Origin: Burkholderiales bacterium
GTDB lineage: Bacteria > Pseudomonadota > Gammaproteobacteria > Burkholderiales > Burkholderiaceae_E
Direction of reading: 5' to 3'
Assembly (NCBI GenBank): GCA_026399835.1
Contig: JAPLQE010000042.1
Span: forward strand, 39,408-103,407
Length of the DNA stretch: 64,000 bases
A program made the position numbers and the translations under genes. The notes beneath the pieces were generated by a model. The model ran no database searches. It worked only from the letters and a program-made list of their open reading frames with translations, and was not told where the DNA came from. This document shows, one piece after another, positions 26,655 through 37,699 of the stretch (position 1 is its first letter; the number at the start of each line of letters is the position of its first letter).

Positions 26655-28375
26655 CGATCGGTCCTCGCCGCCGGGCCCGCGGGCGCGGCCGGGAGCACGA
26701 AGGTGAAGGTGCTGCCCTCGCCGGGGGTGGAGCGCACGGTCAGCGATCCGCCCATGAGGCCGGCCAGTTCGCGCGACAGCGCCAGGCCCAGGCCGGTGCC
26801 GCCATGGCGCCGGGTCGCGAAGTCGTCGGCCTGACGGAACTTCTCGAACATCACCGGCAGGAACTCCGCCGGAATGCCGCAGCCGGTGTCGACGACCTCC
26901 ACGCTCAGCCCGCCCTCGAGCGCCGTCGCGCGCAGCGTCACCCGCCCGCGCTCGGTGAACTTCACGCCGTTGTGCAGCAGGTTGTTCAGCACCTGCAGCA
27001 CGCGGGTGCGGTCGCAGCGCAGCGTCCTGGGGACGGCGGGGTCGATCTCGACGACGAGTCCGAGGCCCTTGGCCAGCGCGTCCAGGCGCTGGGCGGCGGC
27101 GGCCTCCTCGAGCAGCGCCCGCACCGGCACCTCGGTCGACACGAGGTCGAGCCGGCCGGCCTCGACCTTCGACAGGTCGAGGATCGAGTTCACCAGATCG
27201 AGCAGGTGCTGGCCGCTCTTCAGGATCACCGAGGCGAACTCGCGCTCCTGGCCGGGCGGCGCGCCGTCCTGCAGGAACTCCGCGTAGCCGATGATCCCGT
27301 TGAGGGGCGTGCGCAGCTCGTGTGACATCGAGGCGAGGAACTCGGTCTTCAGGCGGTTCGCCTCCTCGGCCCGCGCCTGGCTGGCTTCGAGCCGCACCGC
27401 GATCGCGCGCTGGTTGCGCAGCATCACGGTCGCTGCCGCCGCGAACAGCAGGATCACCAGGCTGGCCAGCGCGGCGAAGGCTCGGTACGCGCGGATCCGG
27501 GTCTCGACATCGGCCATCGCTTCGCCCTGCTCGACGCCGACGATCACGGTCAGCGGATGCCCGTCGAGCCGCCGGAACGCGAAGATCCGGGTGATGCCGT
27601 CCACCAGGCTGCGCGCGATGTAGCTGCCCGACCGATCTGCCGCGTAGCGCGAGAAGATCTGCGAGTCCACGATGCTCTGTCCGGTGCTGACCTCGTCGCC
27701 CGAGCGTCGGGCGCGGATCACGCCGTCGTCGCCGGCCAGCACCACCACGCCGCGCTGTCCGAGGTCGACCGCGCTGTAGAGCCCGGTGAAGTAGAACGGG
27801 TCGATCGAGACCACGATCACGCCGCCGAAGCTGCCGTCCGGCTTGTCGATGCGCCGCGTCAGCTGCATCGACCACTTGCCCGAGGCCCGGCCGAGCACCG
27901 GCTTGCTGACGTACAGTCCCTGGACGCGCCCCTCGGCGTGCACGCGGAAGTGTTCCCGGTCCGACAGGTCGATCCGCCGGTGATCCGCGAGGTTGCTCAG
28001 CAGGTAGGTGCCGTGCTCGTCGATCACCCCGAGCTGGTTGAACAGGTCGTTGACGATCATGCCCTGCCGGATGTACTCGCCGATGTCGAGCCGCTCGCCG
28101 AAGCGCTGGTAGTCGAACTTCAGGAGGAGGACGGTCTGGTCGACCGCCCCGAGCGTGCGGACGACATGCTCGTCGAATGCACGCGCGAGATTGGCGTTGC
28201 CCCTCACCACCGACTGCACCTGCTGCTCTCGCTCGGCGCGGGCCTTGTACGCGACCGCCGACCAGGTCAGGGCGAGCAGGATCGCTGCGAACATCCAGAA
28301 CGTCAGCTCGCGGGGCAGGTGACGGACTGTGCGCGGGGGCGGCGAGACCGAGGCGGGCGGGTCGAGGGCGGACAC
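26651..28375 (-). CDS. Membrane sensor histidine kinase with periplasmic dCache/PDC-like domain
   Basis: A sensor kinase of about 575 residues from the GTG at 28375; the frame is open to an ATG at 28603, so the start is uncertain. Layout: a membrane helix ([17 protein letters not shown]), about 250 periplasmic residues with a PDC/dCache look ([20 protein letters not shown]), a second helix ([18 protein letters not shown]), then HisKA with the phospho-His in [16 protein letters not shown] (residue about 352) and HATPase with N box, DTGCGIP and [10 protein letters not shown]. The upstream extension reads as antisense of the clpB leader, hence the shorter choice. Paired with the overlapping receiver protein. 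The signal is unknown; such domains often bind small organic molecules. Confidence 0.87.
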   Translation of the reverse strand: MSALDPPASVSPPPRTVRHLPRELTFWMFAAILLALTWSAVAYKARAEREQQVQSVVRGNANLARAFDEHVVRTLGAVDQTVLLLKFDYQRFGERLDIGEYIRQGMIVNDLFNQLGVIDEHGTYLLSNLADHRRIDLSDREHFRVHAEGRVQGLYVSKPVLGRASGKWSMQLTRRIDKPDGSFGGVIVVSIDPFYFTGLYSAVDLGQRGVVVLAGDDGVIRARRSGDEVSTGQSIVDSQIFSRYAADRSGSYIARSLVDGITRIFAFRRLDGHPLTVIVGVEQGEAMADVETRIRAYRAFAALASLVILLFAAAATVMLRNQRAIAVRLEASQARAEEANRLKTEFLASMSHELRTPLNGIIGYAEFLQDGAPPGQEREFASVILKSGQHLLDLVNSILDLSKVEAGRLDLVSTEVPVRALLEEAAAAQRLDALAKGLGLVVEIDPAVPRTLRCDRTRVLQVLNNLLHNGVKFTERGRVTLRATALEGGLSVEVVDTGCGIPAEFLPVMFEKFRQADDFATRRHGGTGLGLALSRELAGLMGGSLTVRSTPGEGSTFTFVLPAAPAGPAARTDR

Positions 28376-28544
28376 GGGTTCGGGAGCAGGGGCGACCGGG
28401 GCGCGGGGTGCGGGACCCTTGGTCGAGGGTGCCCGACCGTCCAACAGTCGGCAATCGGTCAGGGGCGGCGAGCGTCGTCCGGCCGCCTCATGCTGCCGGA
28501 CGGCGCACGCGGATGCACGGATCGTGTCTGCAACGTGTCGGGGT

Positions 28545-28572
28545 CTTGAAACCGGACGGAAAGGCCTCACGT
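28545..28572 (+). promoter_or_regulatory. Candidate sigma-32 heat-shock promoter of clpB
   Basis: CTTGAAA (28545-28551), a 13-base spacer and CCTCACGT (28565-28572) match the RpoH-type consensus CTTGAAA-N11-16-CCCCATNT, perfectly at -35 and at five of seven defined -10 positions. It would give a leader of about 40 bases before clpB. Confidence 0.65.
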
Positions 28573-28620
28573 CGGCAGGGACAACGCGGACCCGTACCGC
28601 CAAGCCTCCGAGGACCCCCG

Positions 28621-31227
28621 ATGCGACCCGACAAGCTCACCTCACAATTCCAGGGCGCGCTGGCCGATGCGCAGAGCCTCGCACTCGCCAGCGACCACCA
28701 GTACATCGAGCCGCTGCACCTGCTGTCCGCGGTGATCGGCCAGCCCGACGGCTCCGGCCGGGCGCTGCTCGAGCGCGCCGGCGTGCGCGTCGGGCCGCTC
28801 AAGTCGGCCACCGACGCGGCGCTCAAGCGCGTGCCCCAGGTCTCCGGCACCGGCGGCGACGTTCAGGTCGGGCGCGACACGGTCAAGCTGCTCAACCTGT
28901 CCGAGAAGGAGGCCACGCGGCGCGGCGACCAGTTCGTCGCGACCGAGATGTTCCTGCTGGCCCTGACCGAGGACAGCGGCGAGGCCGGTCGTCTGGCCCG
29001 CGAGGCGGGTCTGGAGCGTCGCGCGCTCGAGACCGCCATCGATGCGGTCCGCGGCGGCGAGACGGTGGGCAGCGCAGAGGCCGAGGGCCAGCGCGAGGCG
29101 CTCAAGAAGTACACGATCGACCTCACCGAGCGGGCCCGCGCCGGCAAGCTCGATCCGGTGATCGGCCGCGACGACGAGATCCGCCGCACCATCCAGATCC
29201 TGCAGCGCCGCACGAAGAACAACCCGGTGCTGATCGGCGAGCCGGGCGTGGGCAAGACCGCGATCGTCGAGGGGCTCGCCCAGCGCATCGTCAACGGCGA
29301 GGTGCCGGAGACGCTCAAGGACAAGCGCGTGCTGTCGCTCGACATGGCCGCGCTGCTGGCGGGCGCCAAGTACCGCGGCGAGTTCGAGGAGCGGCTCAAG
29401 ACCGTGCTCAAGGAGCTGGCCGCTGACGAGGGCCGCACCATCGTCTTCATCGACGAGCTGCACACCATGGTGGGTGCCGGCAAGGCCGAGGGCGCGATGG
29501 ACGCCGGCAACATGCTCAAGCCGGCGCTCGCGCGCGGCGAGCTGCACTGCGTGGGCGCCACCACCCTCGACGAGTACCGCAAGTACATCGAGAAGGACGC
29601 GGCGCTCGAGCGTCGCTTCCAGAAGGTCCTGGTGGGCGAGCCGAGCGTCGAGGCCACCATCGCGATCCTGCGCGGTCTGCAGGAGCGCTACGAGATCCAC
29701 CACGGCATCGAGATCACCGACCCGGCGATCGTTGCCGCGGCCGAGCTGTCGAACCGCTACATCACCGACCGGTTCCTGCCGGACAAGGCGATCGACCTGA
29801 TCGACGAGGCCGCCGCGCGCATCAAGATGGAGATGGACTCGAAGCCCGAGTCCATGGACCGGCTCGACCGTCGCCTGATCCAGCTCAAGATCGAGCGCGA
29901 GGCCGTCAAGCGCGAGACCGACGAGGCCTCGCGCAAGCGGCTCGACCTGATCGAGCAGGAGATCATCCGACTGCAGAAGGAGTACGCCGACCTCGACGAG
30001 GTCCTGCGCGCGGAGAAAGCCGCGGCCCAGGGCAGCGCCGCGATCAAGGTCGAGATCGACCGGCTGCGCGCGCAGATGATCGACCTGCAGCGCAAGGGCC
30101 AGTTCGACAAGGTCGCCGAGATCCAGTACGGACGGCTGCCCGAGCTCGAGGGCCGGATGGCGTCGGCGCACGAGACCGAGCGCACCCGCGGCGCCGGCGG
30201 CGCGGCGCGTCCGAAGCTGCTGCGTACCGAGGTCGGCGCCGAGGAGATCGCCGAGGTGGTGTCGCGCGCCACCGGCATCCCGGTCTCGAAGATGATGCAG
30301 GGCGAGCGCGAGAAGCTGCTGAAGATGGAGGACAAGCTGCACGAGCGCGTGGTCGGCCAGGACGAGGCCGTGCGGCTGGTGGGCGATGCGATCCGCCGCT
30401 CGCGCGCCGGGCTGTCGGACCCGAATCGGCCGTACGGCTCGTTCCTGTTCCTCGGGCCGACGGGCGTGGGCAAGACCGAGCTGTGCAAGGCCCTGGCGAT
30501 GTTCCTCTTCGACAGCGAGGAGCACATGATCCGGATCGACATGTCCGAGTTCATGGAGAAGCACTCGGTCTCGCGGCTGATCGGCGCGCCTCCCGGCTAC
30601 GTCGGCTACGACGAGGGCGGGGCGCTGACCGAGGCGGTGCGGCGCAAGCCGTACAGCGTGATCCTGTTCGACGAGGTCGAGAAGGCCCATCCGGACGTGT
30701 TCAACGTGCTGCTGCAGGTGCTCGACGACGGCCGGATGACCGACGGCCAAGGGCGTACGGTGGACTTCAAGAACACCGTGATCGTGATGACCTCCAACCT
30801 CGGCTCGCACGAGATCCAGCGGATGTCGGCCGACGGCGTCGACGCGGACCTGATCAAGGAGGCAGTGATGGGCGAGGTCAAGCGCCACTTCCGCCCGGAG
30901 TTCGTCAACCGCATCGACGAGATCGTCGTGTTCCATGCGCTCGCGGCCGGGCACATCCGCTCGATCGCCAAGATCCAGCTCGCGCGTCTGGAGAAGCGGC
31001 TGGCCGAGCGCGACCTGGTGCTGACCGTCACCGACCGCGCGCTCGACGAGATCGCCAAGGTCGGCTTCGATCCGGTGTACGGCGCGCGGCCGCTCAAGCG
31101 GGCGATCCAGCAGCACATCGAGAACCCGGTCGCACGCGCGATCCTCGAGGGCCGCTTCGGGCCGAAGGACGTGGTGCCGGTGGACGTCGAGGGCGGTCGG
31201 TTCGTGTTCGAGCGGACCGTGCACTGA
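28621..31227 (+). CDS. clpB: Protein disaggregase chaperone ClpB
   Basis: An 868-residue Hsp100 that pulls polypeptides out of aggregates together with DnaK. Domains: N-terminal Clp repeat (1-150), AAA1 with GEPGVGKT at 206-213, the coiled-coil middle domain (about 400-540, starting after [19 protein letters not shown]), AAA2 with GPTGVGKT at 612-619 and the C-terminal small domain. The GAR-type arginine motifs look normal. No internal shift or truncation. Preceded by a candidate heat-shock promoter; divergent from the sensor kinase. Confidence 0.97.
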   Translation: MRPDKLTSQFQGALADAQSLALASDHQYIEPLHLLSAVIGQPDGSGRALLERAGVRVGPLKSATDAALKRVPQVSGTGGDVQVGRDTVKLLNLSEKEATRRGDQFVATEMFLLALTEDSGEAGRLAREAGLERRALETAIDAVRGGETVGSAEAEGQREALKKYTIDLTERARAGKLDPVIGRDDEIRRTIQILQRRTKNNPVLIGEPGVGKTAIVEGLAQRIVNGEVPETLKDKRVLSLDMAALLAGAKYRGEFEERLKTVLKELAADEGRTIVFIDELHTMVGAGKAEGAMDAGNMLKPALARGELHCVGATTLDEYRKYIEKDAALERRFQKVLVGEPSVEATIAILRGLQERYEIHHGIEITDPAIVAAAELSNRYITDRFLPDKAIDLIDEAAARIKMEMDSKPESMDRLDRRLIQLKIEREAVKRETDEASRKRLDLIEQEIIRLQKEYADLDEVLRAEKAAAQGSAAIKVEIDRLRAQMIDLQRKGQFDKVAEIQYGRLPELEGRMASAHETERTRGAGGAARPKLLRTEVGAEEIAEVVSRATGIPVSKMMQGEREKLLKMEDKLHERVVGQDEAVRLVGDAIRRSRAGLSDPNRPYGSFLFLGPTGVGKTELCKALAMFLFDSEEHMIRIDMSEFMEKHSVSRLIGAPPGYVGYDEGGALTEAVRRKPYSVILFDEVEKAHPDVFNVLLQVLDDGRMTDGQGRTVDFKNTVIVMTSNLGSHEIQRMSADGVDADLIKEAVMGEVKRHFRPEFVNRIDEIVVFHALAAGHIRSIAKIQLARLEKRLAERDLVLTVTDRALDEIAKVGFDPVYGARPLKRAIQQHIENPVARAILEGRFGPKDVVPVDVEGGRFVFERTVH

Positions 31228-31291
31228 GGGCAGGGGGCGGGTGCCCTGTGGCACAATCCGCCCCCCCGAAGCCCCTCCACGGCCCGCACCG

Positions 31292-33814
31292 ATGACCGAT
31301 CTGCAGCCGCTCCCGCCGAGTCCGTCCGACACAGTGGGCGGTGCGTCGTCAGCCGTCGCCGAGCGCCGCGTGCGCGTCCGGATCGCCGAGGAACTCGAGG
31401 TCCCGGTGCGCCAGGTCGATGCGGCCGTCGACCTGCTCGATGGCGGCGCGACCGTCCCGTTCATCGCCCGGTACCGCAAGGAGGCGACCGACGGACTCGA
31501 CGACACGCAGCTGCGCACGCTCGAGGAGCGTCTGTCGTACCTGCGCGAGCTCGAGGCGCGCCGTGCGGCCGTGCTCGCGAGCATCGCCGAGCAGGGCAAG
31601 CTCACCGACGCGCTCGCCGCCTCGATCGACGCCGCACAGACCAAGCAGGAGGTCGAGGACCTCTACCTGCCGTACAAGCAGAAGCGGCGCACCAAGGCCC
31701 AGATCGCGCGCGAGGCCGGCCTCGAGCCGCTCGCCCAGGCACTGCTCGCCGACCGCGGCCTGGTGCCGCAGGACGCTGCGCTCGCGTATGTGTCGGCCGA
31801 GCGTGGCGTGGCCGACGTGAAGGCCGCGCTCGACGGCGCACGCGACATCCTCTGCGAGGGCTTCGCCGAGCGACCCGAGGTGCTCAACGCGTTCCGCGAG
31901 TTCCTCTGGGAGGCGTCGTCGATCGCCTCGAAGCGCTGCGAGGGCGCGGCCGGCCAGGCGGGAGCGGAGGCCGAGAAGTTCCGCGACTACTTCGACCACG
32001 CCGAGCCGATCCGCGCCGTGCCGTCGCACCGCGCGCTCGCGCTGTTCCGCGGTCGCCAGCAGGGCGTGCTCGCGCTCGGCCTGACGCTCGGCGAGGAGCG
32101 CGAGGCGCTCGTGCCGCATCCGTGCGTCGCGAAGCTCGCGGGCCTGGTCGGCCTGGGCCCGGTCCTGGCCGACGGCGCCCGGCCCGCCGACCGCTGGCTG
32201 ACCGAGGTGCTGCGCTGGTGCTGGCGCGTGAAGCTGCAGCTGCATTTCGAGAGCGAGCTCTTCGGACGCCTGCGCGAAGCCGCCGAGGCCGAGGCCATCC
32301 GCGTGTTCGCCGCGAACCTCAAGGACCTGCTGCTCGGCGCGCCCGCCGGCCAGAAGTCGGTGATGGGCCTGGACCCGGGCCTGCGAACCGGCGTGAAGGT
32401 CGCGGTCGTCGATGCGACCGGCAAGCTGCTCGAGACCGCCACCATCTATCCGCACGAGCCGCGCAAGGACTGGGACGGCGCCCTCGCGACCCTCGCCCGC
32501 CTCGCCGCGACGCATCGGGTCGAGCTGGTCGCGATCGGCAACGGCACGGCCTCGCGCGAGACCGACCGGCTCGCCGGCGAACTCCAGAAGCGCCATCCCG
32601 AGCTCGCCACGCGCAAGGTCATGGTCTCCGAGGCGGGCGCCTCGGTCTATTCCGCCTCCGCGCTCGCCGCGCGCGAGTTCCCCGAGCTGGACGTGAGCCT
32701 GCGCGGCGCCGTGTCGATCGCCCGCCGGCTGCAGGATCCGCTCGCCGAACTCGTCAAGATCGACCCCAAGTCGATCGGCGTCGGGCAGTATCAGCACGAC
32801 GTCGACCAGCGCGGCCTGGCGCGCAGCCTCGACGCGGTCGTCGAGGATTGCGTCAATGCGGTGGGCGTGGACGTGAACACCGCCTCGGTGCCGCTGCTGG
32901 CGCGCGTCTCCGGGCTGAACCCGTCCGTCGCCGAGCGCATCGTCGCGCACCGTGACGCGAACGGCCCGTTCCGCACCCGCGAGGCGCTCCGTCAGGTGCC
33001 GCGCCTGGGCGACAAGACCTTCGAGCAGGCCGCGGGCTTCCTGCGCATCCAGGGCGGCGACGATCCGCTCGACGCCTCGGCGGTGCATCCCGAGGCCTAT
33101 GCCGTCGTGCAGCGGATCCTCGGTGCGCTCGGGCATCCGGCCACCGAGGTGATCGGACGCAGGGACGCGCTGCGCGGCCTGTCGGCCGAGGCCTTCGTCG
33201 ACGAGCGCTTCGGCCTGCCGACGGTGCGCGACATCTTCGTCGAGCTCGAGAAGCCCGGCCGCGATCCGCGCGGCGACTTCGTCACCGCGAGCTTTCGCGA
33301 GGGCATCGAGAAGGTCTCCGACCTGCAGCCCGGGATGGTCCTCGAGGGCGTGGTCACCAACGTCGCCAACTTCGGTGCGTTCGTCGACATCGGCGTCCAC
33401 CAGGACGGTCTGGTGCATGTCTCGGCGCTGTCGTCGAAGTTCGTGCGCGAGGCGCGCGACGTGGTCAAGGCCGGACAACTCGTCCGCGTCAAGGTGCTCG
33501 AGGTCGACCTGCAGCGCCAGCGGATCGCACTGACGATGCGTCTCGACGACGAGCCCGGCCGCGCCGAGCGCGGGGCACCGCATGGCAACCGGGGCGCCCG
33601 CGACGCGGGCCGCGCGGGAGCGCCTGCGCCGGGCACCGGGCGTGCTGGCGGCGCGGCCGGGACGGGGCGCGGTCCCGGCGGGGTCGGCGCGGCGGCGCGC
33701 GGCCCGGGGGGGGCGGGGCAGGGGGCCAGCCGCGGCACGGGCACGGCCGCCCCGCGCGGCCCGCAGCTGCCGAGCGCCATGCAGGCCGCCTTCGCGTCGC
33801 TCAAGAAGCGCTGA
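31292..33814 (+). CDS. tex: Tex-family RNA-binding transcription accessory protein
   Basis: An 840-residue Tex protein, a nucleic-acid-binding factor linked to transcription and stress tolerance. The N-terminal helical region has [20 protein letters not shown] and [20 protein letters not shown]; a YqgF-like domain ([18 protein letters not shown]) follows, then helix-hairpin-helix elements ([19 protein letters not shown]) and an S1 domain ([20 protein letters not shown]). The last 75 residues are a Gly/Ala/Arg/Pro-rich tail longer than in many homologues, suited to RNA binding. The ATG at 31292 was chosen over an upstream GTG because the added residues look like leader. Confidence 0.94.
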   Translation: MTDLQPLPPSPSDTVGGASSAVAERRVRVRIAEELEVPVRQVDAAVDLLDGGATVPFIARYRKEATDGLDDTQLRTLEERLSYLRELEARRAAVLASIAEQGKLTDALAASIDAAQTKQEVEDLYLPYKQKRRTKAQIAREAGLEPLAQALLADRGLVPQDAALAYVSAERGVADVKAALDGARDILCEGFAERPEVLNAFREFLWEASSIASKRCEGAAGQAGAEAEKFRDYFDHAEPIRAVPSHRALALFRGRQQGVLALGLTLGEEREALVPHPCVAKLAGLVGLGPVLADGARPADRWLTEVLRWCWRVKLQLHFESELFGRLREAAEAEAIRVFAANLKDLLLGAPAGQKSVMGLDPGLRTGVKVAVVDATGKLLETATIYPHEPRKDWDGALATLARLAATHRVELVAIGNGTASRETDRLAGELQKRHPELATRKVMVSEAGASVYSASALAAREFPELDVSLRGAVSIARRLQDPLAELVKIDPKSIGVGQYQHDVDQRGLARSLDAVVEDCVNAVGVDVNTASVPLLARVSGLNPSVAERIVAHRDANGPFRTREALRQVPRLGDKTFEQAAGFLRIQGGDDPLDASAVHPEAYAVVQRILGALGHPATEVIGRRDALRGLSAEAFVDERFGLPTVRDIFVELEKPGRDPRGDFVTASFREGIEKVSDLQPGMVLEGVVTNVANFGAFVDIGVHQDGLVHVSALSSKFVREARDVVKAGQLVRVKVLEVDLQRQRIALTMRLDDEPGRAERGAPHGNRGARDAGRAGAPAPGTGRAGGAAGTGRGPGGVGAAARGPGGAGQGASRGTGTAAPRGPQLPSAMQAAFASLKKR

Positions 33815-33839
33815 TCGGGCGCGGGCGTCCGCGCGGCGC

Positions 33840-34754
33840 TCAGCCGCCGGCCGCCCGAGCCGGATTCGAGACGCCGTGGACCACGTGGCCAGTCGGCCCG
33901 AACCCGGCGGCCGACTCGCAGTGCCGGGTCTGGTCGTCGAAGAAGAAGTCGGGTTCGAAGGCCCTGAGGAAGGGACCCTTGTCGAGCCCGCCGAGGAACA
34001 TCGCCTCGTCGACCTCCACCTGCCACGACATCAGGGTGCGCACCGCACGTTCGTGGGCCGGCGCGCTGCGTGCCGTCACCAGGGCGGTCCGGATGCGCAC
34101 GCCCTCGTCCGAATGCGTGCGCAGCGCGTGCAGCGCACGCAGCAGCGGCTCGAAGGGGCCGGGCATCAGCGGCGTCGCGGCGTTCGAGTGCTCGTGCCGC
34201 TGGAACGCGTCGAGCCCCTCGCCCTGGAACACCCGCTCGGCCTCGTCTGAGAACAGCACGGCATCGCCATCGAACGCGATCCGGACCTCGTCCGGGTGGG
34301 AGCCCGCCGCCCGCGCCGAATCCGGGTAGACCCGCGCCGCCGGGAACCCCGCTGCCAGCGCGCCTCGCACGTCGTCCTCGTTGGCCGACAGGAACAGGTG
34401 TGCCCCCAGCGCGTTCAGGTAGCCCCAGGCGGCGCGCCCGCGCGTGAACACGCCGCGCTCGATTGGCAGCGCATGGTGCTGCGCCGAGCGGAACACCCTC
34501 AGCCCGCTGGCCGGATCGTTGCGCGACAGGATCACCACCTCGACGCGGTGCCGCCCGCCACGGTTGAAGGCGAGCAGCTTGCGCACCAGCGGCAGCGCGC
34601 AGCCGGCCGCCGCCGGCACGTCGAGTCGCTCGAGCTGCAGGGCGGTGTACGCGCGGTCGTCGGCCGCCTCGAAGGCGCGGTTCTCCTCCTCGAAGTCGAA
34701 CAGCGCGCGCGAGGAGATCGCGACGACCAGCTTGTCCTGCAGGGAGATCGGCAT
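33840..34754 (-). CDS. 5'-nucleotidase, cytosolic NT5C1-like
   Basis: A 304-residue HAD-type nucleotidase of the family that includes vertebrate cytosolic 5'-nucleotidase I. Hallmarks are VVAISSRALFDFEEENRAFE at the start, the catalytic-type FDGDAVLFSDEAERVF and the late FFFDDQTRHCE acidic loop. It would hydrolyse nucleoside 5'-monophosphates to nucleosides. It is divergent from the decarboxylase gene and converges with tex. Confidence 0.9.
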   Translation of the reverse strand: MPISLQDKLVVAISSRALFDFEEENRAFEAADDRAYTALQLERLDVPAAAGCALPLVRKLLAFNRGGRHRVEVVILSRNDPASGLRVFRSAQHHALPIERGVFTRGRAAWGYLNALGAHLFLSANEDDVRGALAAGFPAARVYPDSARAAGSHPDEVRIAFDGDAVLFSDEAERVFQGEGLDAFQRHEHSNAATPLMPGPFEPLLRALHALRTHSDEGVRIRTALVTARSAPAHERAVRTLMSWQVEVDEAMFLGGLDKGPFLRAFEPDFFFDDQTRHCESAAGFGPTGHVVHGVSNPARAAGG

Positions 34755-34908
34755 GGCGGCGGAAGACCGGGTCGGAAACGGACGGGGCCAGCGGATTCTA
34801 ACGGCCGAGCGCGCGACAGACCCGCCCCGAAGTGTGCTTTACTCTCGCCCGATCCCTGCCCCTCGCCTCGCGCCGCCGCACCGGCCGCGCTTCCGGAGAT
34901 TCCTCGAG

Positions 34909-37152
34909 ATGAAGTTCCGCTTTCCCGTCATCATCATCGACGAAGACTGGAAGTCCGAGTCGGCCAGCGGCCTCGGCATCCGGGCGCTGGCCAAGGCGAT
35001 CGAAGAGCAGGGCATCGAGGTGGTCGGCGGGTTCACCTACGTCGACGTCTCGATGGTCGCCAACCAGGCCGCGCGCGCTTCGGCCTTCATCGTCTCGATC
35101 GACGACGAGGAGATCAACGAGGAAGGCCCGGAGAGCAAGGCGATCGAGGATCTGCGCCGCTTCATCCGCGAGACGCGCAACCGCAACGCCGACATCCCGA
35201 TTTTCCTGTTCGGCGAGACGCGCACGTCCCAGCACATCCCGAACGAGATCCTGAAGGAGCTGCACGGCTTCATCCACATGTTCGAGGACACGCCGGAGTT
35301 CGTCGCGCGCTACATCATCCGCGAGGCGAACAACTACATGGGCTCGCTCGCGCCGCCGTTCTTCAAGGCGCTGGTGCACTACGCGAACGACGGGTCGTAC
35401 TCGTGGCACTGCCCCGGCCATTCGGGCGGCGTGGCGTTCCTCAAGAGCCCGGTGGGGCAGATGTTCCACCAGTTCTTCGGCGAGAACATGCTGCGCGCGG
35501 ACGTCTGCAACGCGGTCGACGAGCTCGGGCAGCTGCTCGACCACACCGGCCCGGTGGCCGCGAGCGAACGCAACGCCGCGCGGATCTTCAGCGCCGATCA
35601 CCTGTTCTTCGTGACCAACGGCACCTCGACCTCGAATAAGATCGTCTGGCACTCCACGGTCGCCACCGACGACATCGTGCTGGTCGACCGCAACTGCCAC
35701 AAGAGCGTGCTGCACGCGATCATGATGACCGGCACCGTGCCGATCTTCCTGCAGCCGACGCGCAACCACCTCGGCATCATCGGCCCGATCCCGCAGGAGG
35801 AGTTCTCGCCCGAGAGCATCCGGCGCAAGATCGAGGCGAATCCGCTGGTCAAGGACAAGACCGCGCGGCCGCAGGTCATGACGATCACGCAGTCGACCTA
35901 CGACGGCATCGTCTACAACGTCGAGACGATCAAGAACGTCCTCGGCGACTACATCGAGAACCTGCACTTCGACGAGGCCTGGCTGCCGCACGCCACCTTC
36001 CATCCCTTCTATCACGAGATGCACGCGATCGGAGAGAACCGTCCGCGCTCGCAGACCGCGATGGTCTTCTCCACGCAGTCGACGCACAAGCTGCTCGCGG
36101 GCCTGTCGCAGGCCTCTCAGATCCTCGTGCAGGAGGCGGTCGACCGCAAGCTCGATCGCTACCGCTTCAACGAGTCGTACCTGATGCACACGTCCACGTC
36201 GCCGCAGTACGCGATCATCGCGTCCTGCGACGTCGCCGCGGCGATGATGGAGCAGCCGGGGGGGCGCGCGCTCGTCGAGGAGTCGATCTCCGAGGCGCTC
36301 GATTTCCGTCGCGCGATGAAGAAAGTCGACGACGAGTTCGGCGAGTCGTGGTGGTTCCGCGTCTGGGGTCCGGGCGGCTTCGACCACGTCGGCTCGGGAC
36401 GCCGCGAGGAGTGGATCCTCAAGCCCACCGACGACTGGCACGGTTTCGACAGGGTCGCGCCCGGCTTCAACATGCTCGACCCGATCAAGGCCACGCTCGT
36501 CACCCCGGGCCTCGGACTCGACGGGCGCTTCTCGCAGTGGGGCATCCCGGCGTCGCTGGTCACCAAGTACCTGGCCGAGCACGGCGTCGTCGTCGAGAAG
36601 ACCGGCCTGTACTCGTTCTTCGTGATGTTCACCATCGGCATCACCAAGGGCCGCTGGAACACGCTCGTGACCGAGCTGCAGCAGTTCAAGATGGACTACG
36701 ACTCGAACCAGCCCCTGTGGCGGGTGATGCCCGAGTTCGTGGCCAAGTTTCCGATGTACGAGCGGGTGGGCCTGCGCGATCTCGCCCAGCAGATCCACGA
36801 GGAGTATCGGCGGCATGACGTCGCCCGTGTGACCACCGAGATGTACCTGTCGATCATGGAGCCGGCGATGAAGCCGTCGGACGCCTACGAATGCCTCGCA
36901 CACCGCAAGGTCGAGCGTGTGCCGATCGACGAGCTCGAGGGTCGGATCACCACCATGCTCGTCACGCCCTATCCGCCGGGCATCCCGCTGCTGATCCCGG
37001 GCGAGCGCTTCAACAAGACGATCGTCGAGTACCTGAAGTTCGCACGCTCGTTCAACGACCGGTTCCCAGGATTCTCGACCGACGTGCATGGCCTCGTCGT
37101 CGAGACCGACCGCAACGGCAGCCGTTACTTCGTCGACTGCGTGAAGGTCTGA
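34909..37152 (+). CDS. Inducible-type Orn/Lys/Arg decarboxylase
   Basis: A 747-residue PLP enzyme of the large fold-I group (biodegradative arginine, lysine or ornithine decarboxylase). It has the N-terminal receiver-like wing domain (residues 1 to about 130), PLP Lys394 in STQSTHKLL, HCPGHSGGVAF in the substrate entry region, the cofactor Asp in HFDEAWLPHATF and a C-terminal domain ending RYFVDCVKV. Family members form decamers and consume protons during acid stress. Which amino acid is used cannot be settled here. No antiporter gene (AdiC, CadB or PotE) is adjacent, which argues for a biosynthetic or general role in polyamine supply. Confidence 0.92.
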   Translation: MKFRFPVIIIDEDWKSESASGLGIRALAKAIEEQGIEVVGGFTYVDVSMVANQAARASAFIVSIDDEEINEEGPESKAIEDLRRFIRETRNRNADIPIFLFGETRTSQHIPNEILKELHGFIHMFEDTPEFVARYIIREANNYMGSLAPPFFKALVHYANDGSYSWHCPGHSGGVAFLKSPVGQMFHQFFGENMLRADVCNAVDELGQLLDHTGPVAASERNAARIFSADHLFFVTNGTSTSNKIVWHSTVATDDIVLVDRNCHKSVLHAIMMTGTVPIFLQPTRNHLGIIGPIPQEEFSPESIRRKIEANPLVKDKTARPQVMTITQSTYDGIVYNVETIKNVLGDYIENLHFDEAWLPHATFHPFYHEMHAIGENRPRSQTAMVFSTQSTHKLLAGLSQASQILVQEAVDRKLDRYRFNESYLMHTSTSPQYAIIASCDVAAAMMEQPGGRALVEESISEALDFRRAMKKVDDEFGESWWFRVWGPGGFDHVGSGRREEWILKPTDDWHGFDRVAPGFNMLDPIKATLVTPGLGLDGRFSQWGIPASLVTKYLAEHGVVVEKTGLYSFFVMFTIGITKGRWNTLVTELQQFKMDYDSNQPLWRVMPEFVAKFPMYERVGLRDLAQQIHEEYRRHDVARVTTEMYLSIMEPAMKPSDAYECLAHRKVERVPIDELEGRITTMLVTPYPPGIPLLIPGERFNKTIVEYLKFARSFNDRFPGFSTDVHGLVVETDRNGSRYFVDCVKV

Positions 37153-37186
37153 ACGGCCCCCGCATCGGGCCCGGGCGCTGTTGCGC

Positions 37187-37696
37187 TCAGGGCTGCGGCC
37201 GGGTGTCGATCACCAGCCGGGTGCCGGCCAGCCGATCGTACAGCGTGCGTCGCTGCCCATCGAACAGGGCCGAGAAGAACGGCACCGGCAGCAGCAGCAG
37301 CCACAGCGGGCTCGCGCCGAGGTAGACGATGCCCACGGGCAGCGCGAGCATCAGGCAGCATCCCGCGTAGCGCAGCAGGGCGCGGGCGCGGGTCAACGGG
37401 CGGTTGCGGTCGTCGACCAGCCGCAGGCCGATCGTCTTCATCGGCAGCGTGCGGCGCCCTTCGCTCCAGAACCAGCCGAAGTAGATGCCGACGACGCCTA
37501 CCAGCCAGGCCCGGAAGGCCCAGTTCATCGGCCCGGGTTCCGCCCTGAACTGCAGCGGTGCGGAGAACAGGTAGGCGGCGAACACCAGCACCGCGAAGAG
37601 CACCACGCCCTCGTACACCGCGCTCATCCAGCGACGCCACAGCCCGGCGGAGGGCAGGGGCTCGTCGAGTCCGGACGGGGCGGGTGCCGACGCCAC
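37187..37696 (-). CDS. RDD-family integral membrane protein
   Basis: A 169-residue inner-membrane protein with about four hydrophobic segments. The RDD signature appears as LWRRWMSAVYEG (first Arg region) and DRLAGTRLVIDT near the end (the DRLAGT box); RTLPMKTIGLRLVDD is also typical. Family function is not defined beyond possible transport. It lies three bases after the DUF3106 gene and is the last gene of the sigma-factor set. Confidence 0.88.
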   Translation of the reverse strand: MASAPAPSGLDEPLPSAGLWRRWMSAVYEGVVLFAVLVFAAYLFSAPLQFRAEPGPMNWAFRAWLVGVVGIYFGWFWSEGRRTLPMKTIGLRLVDDRNRPLTRARALLRYAGCCLMLALPVGIVYLGASPLWLLLLPVPFFSALFDGQRRTLYDRLAGTRLVIDTRPQP

Positions 37697-37699
37697 GCG

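Noticed and set aside
28642..31644. A 1000-residue minus-strand open frame over clpB and the start of tex
   Set aside because: It is the antisense of clpB, an effect of high GC at third codon positions; it has no domain pattern.
34798..37089. A long minus-strand frame over the decarboxylase gene
   Set aside because: Antisense shadow, rich in Arg, Asp, His and Val, with no recognisable family.
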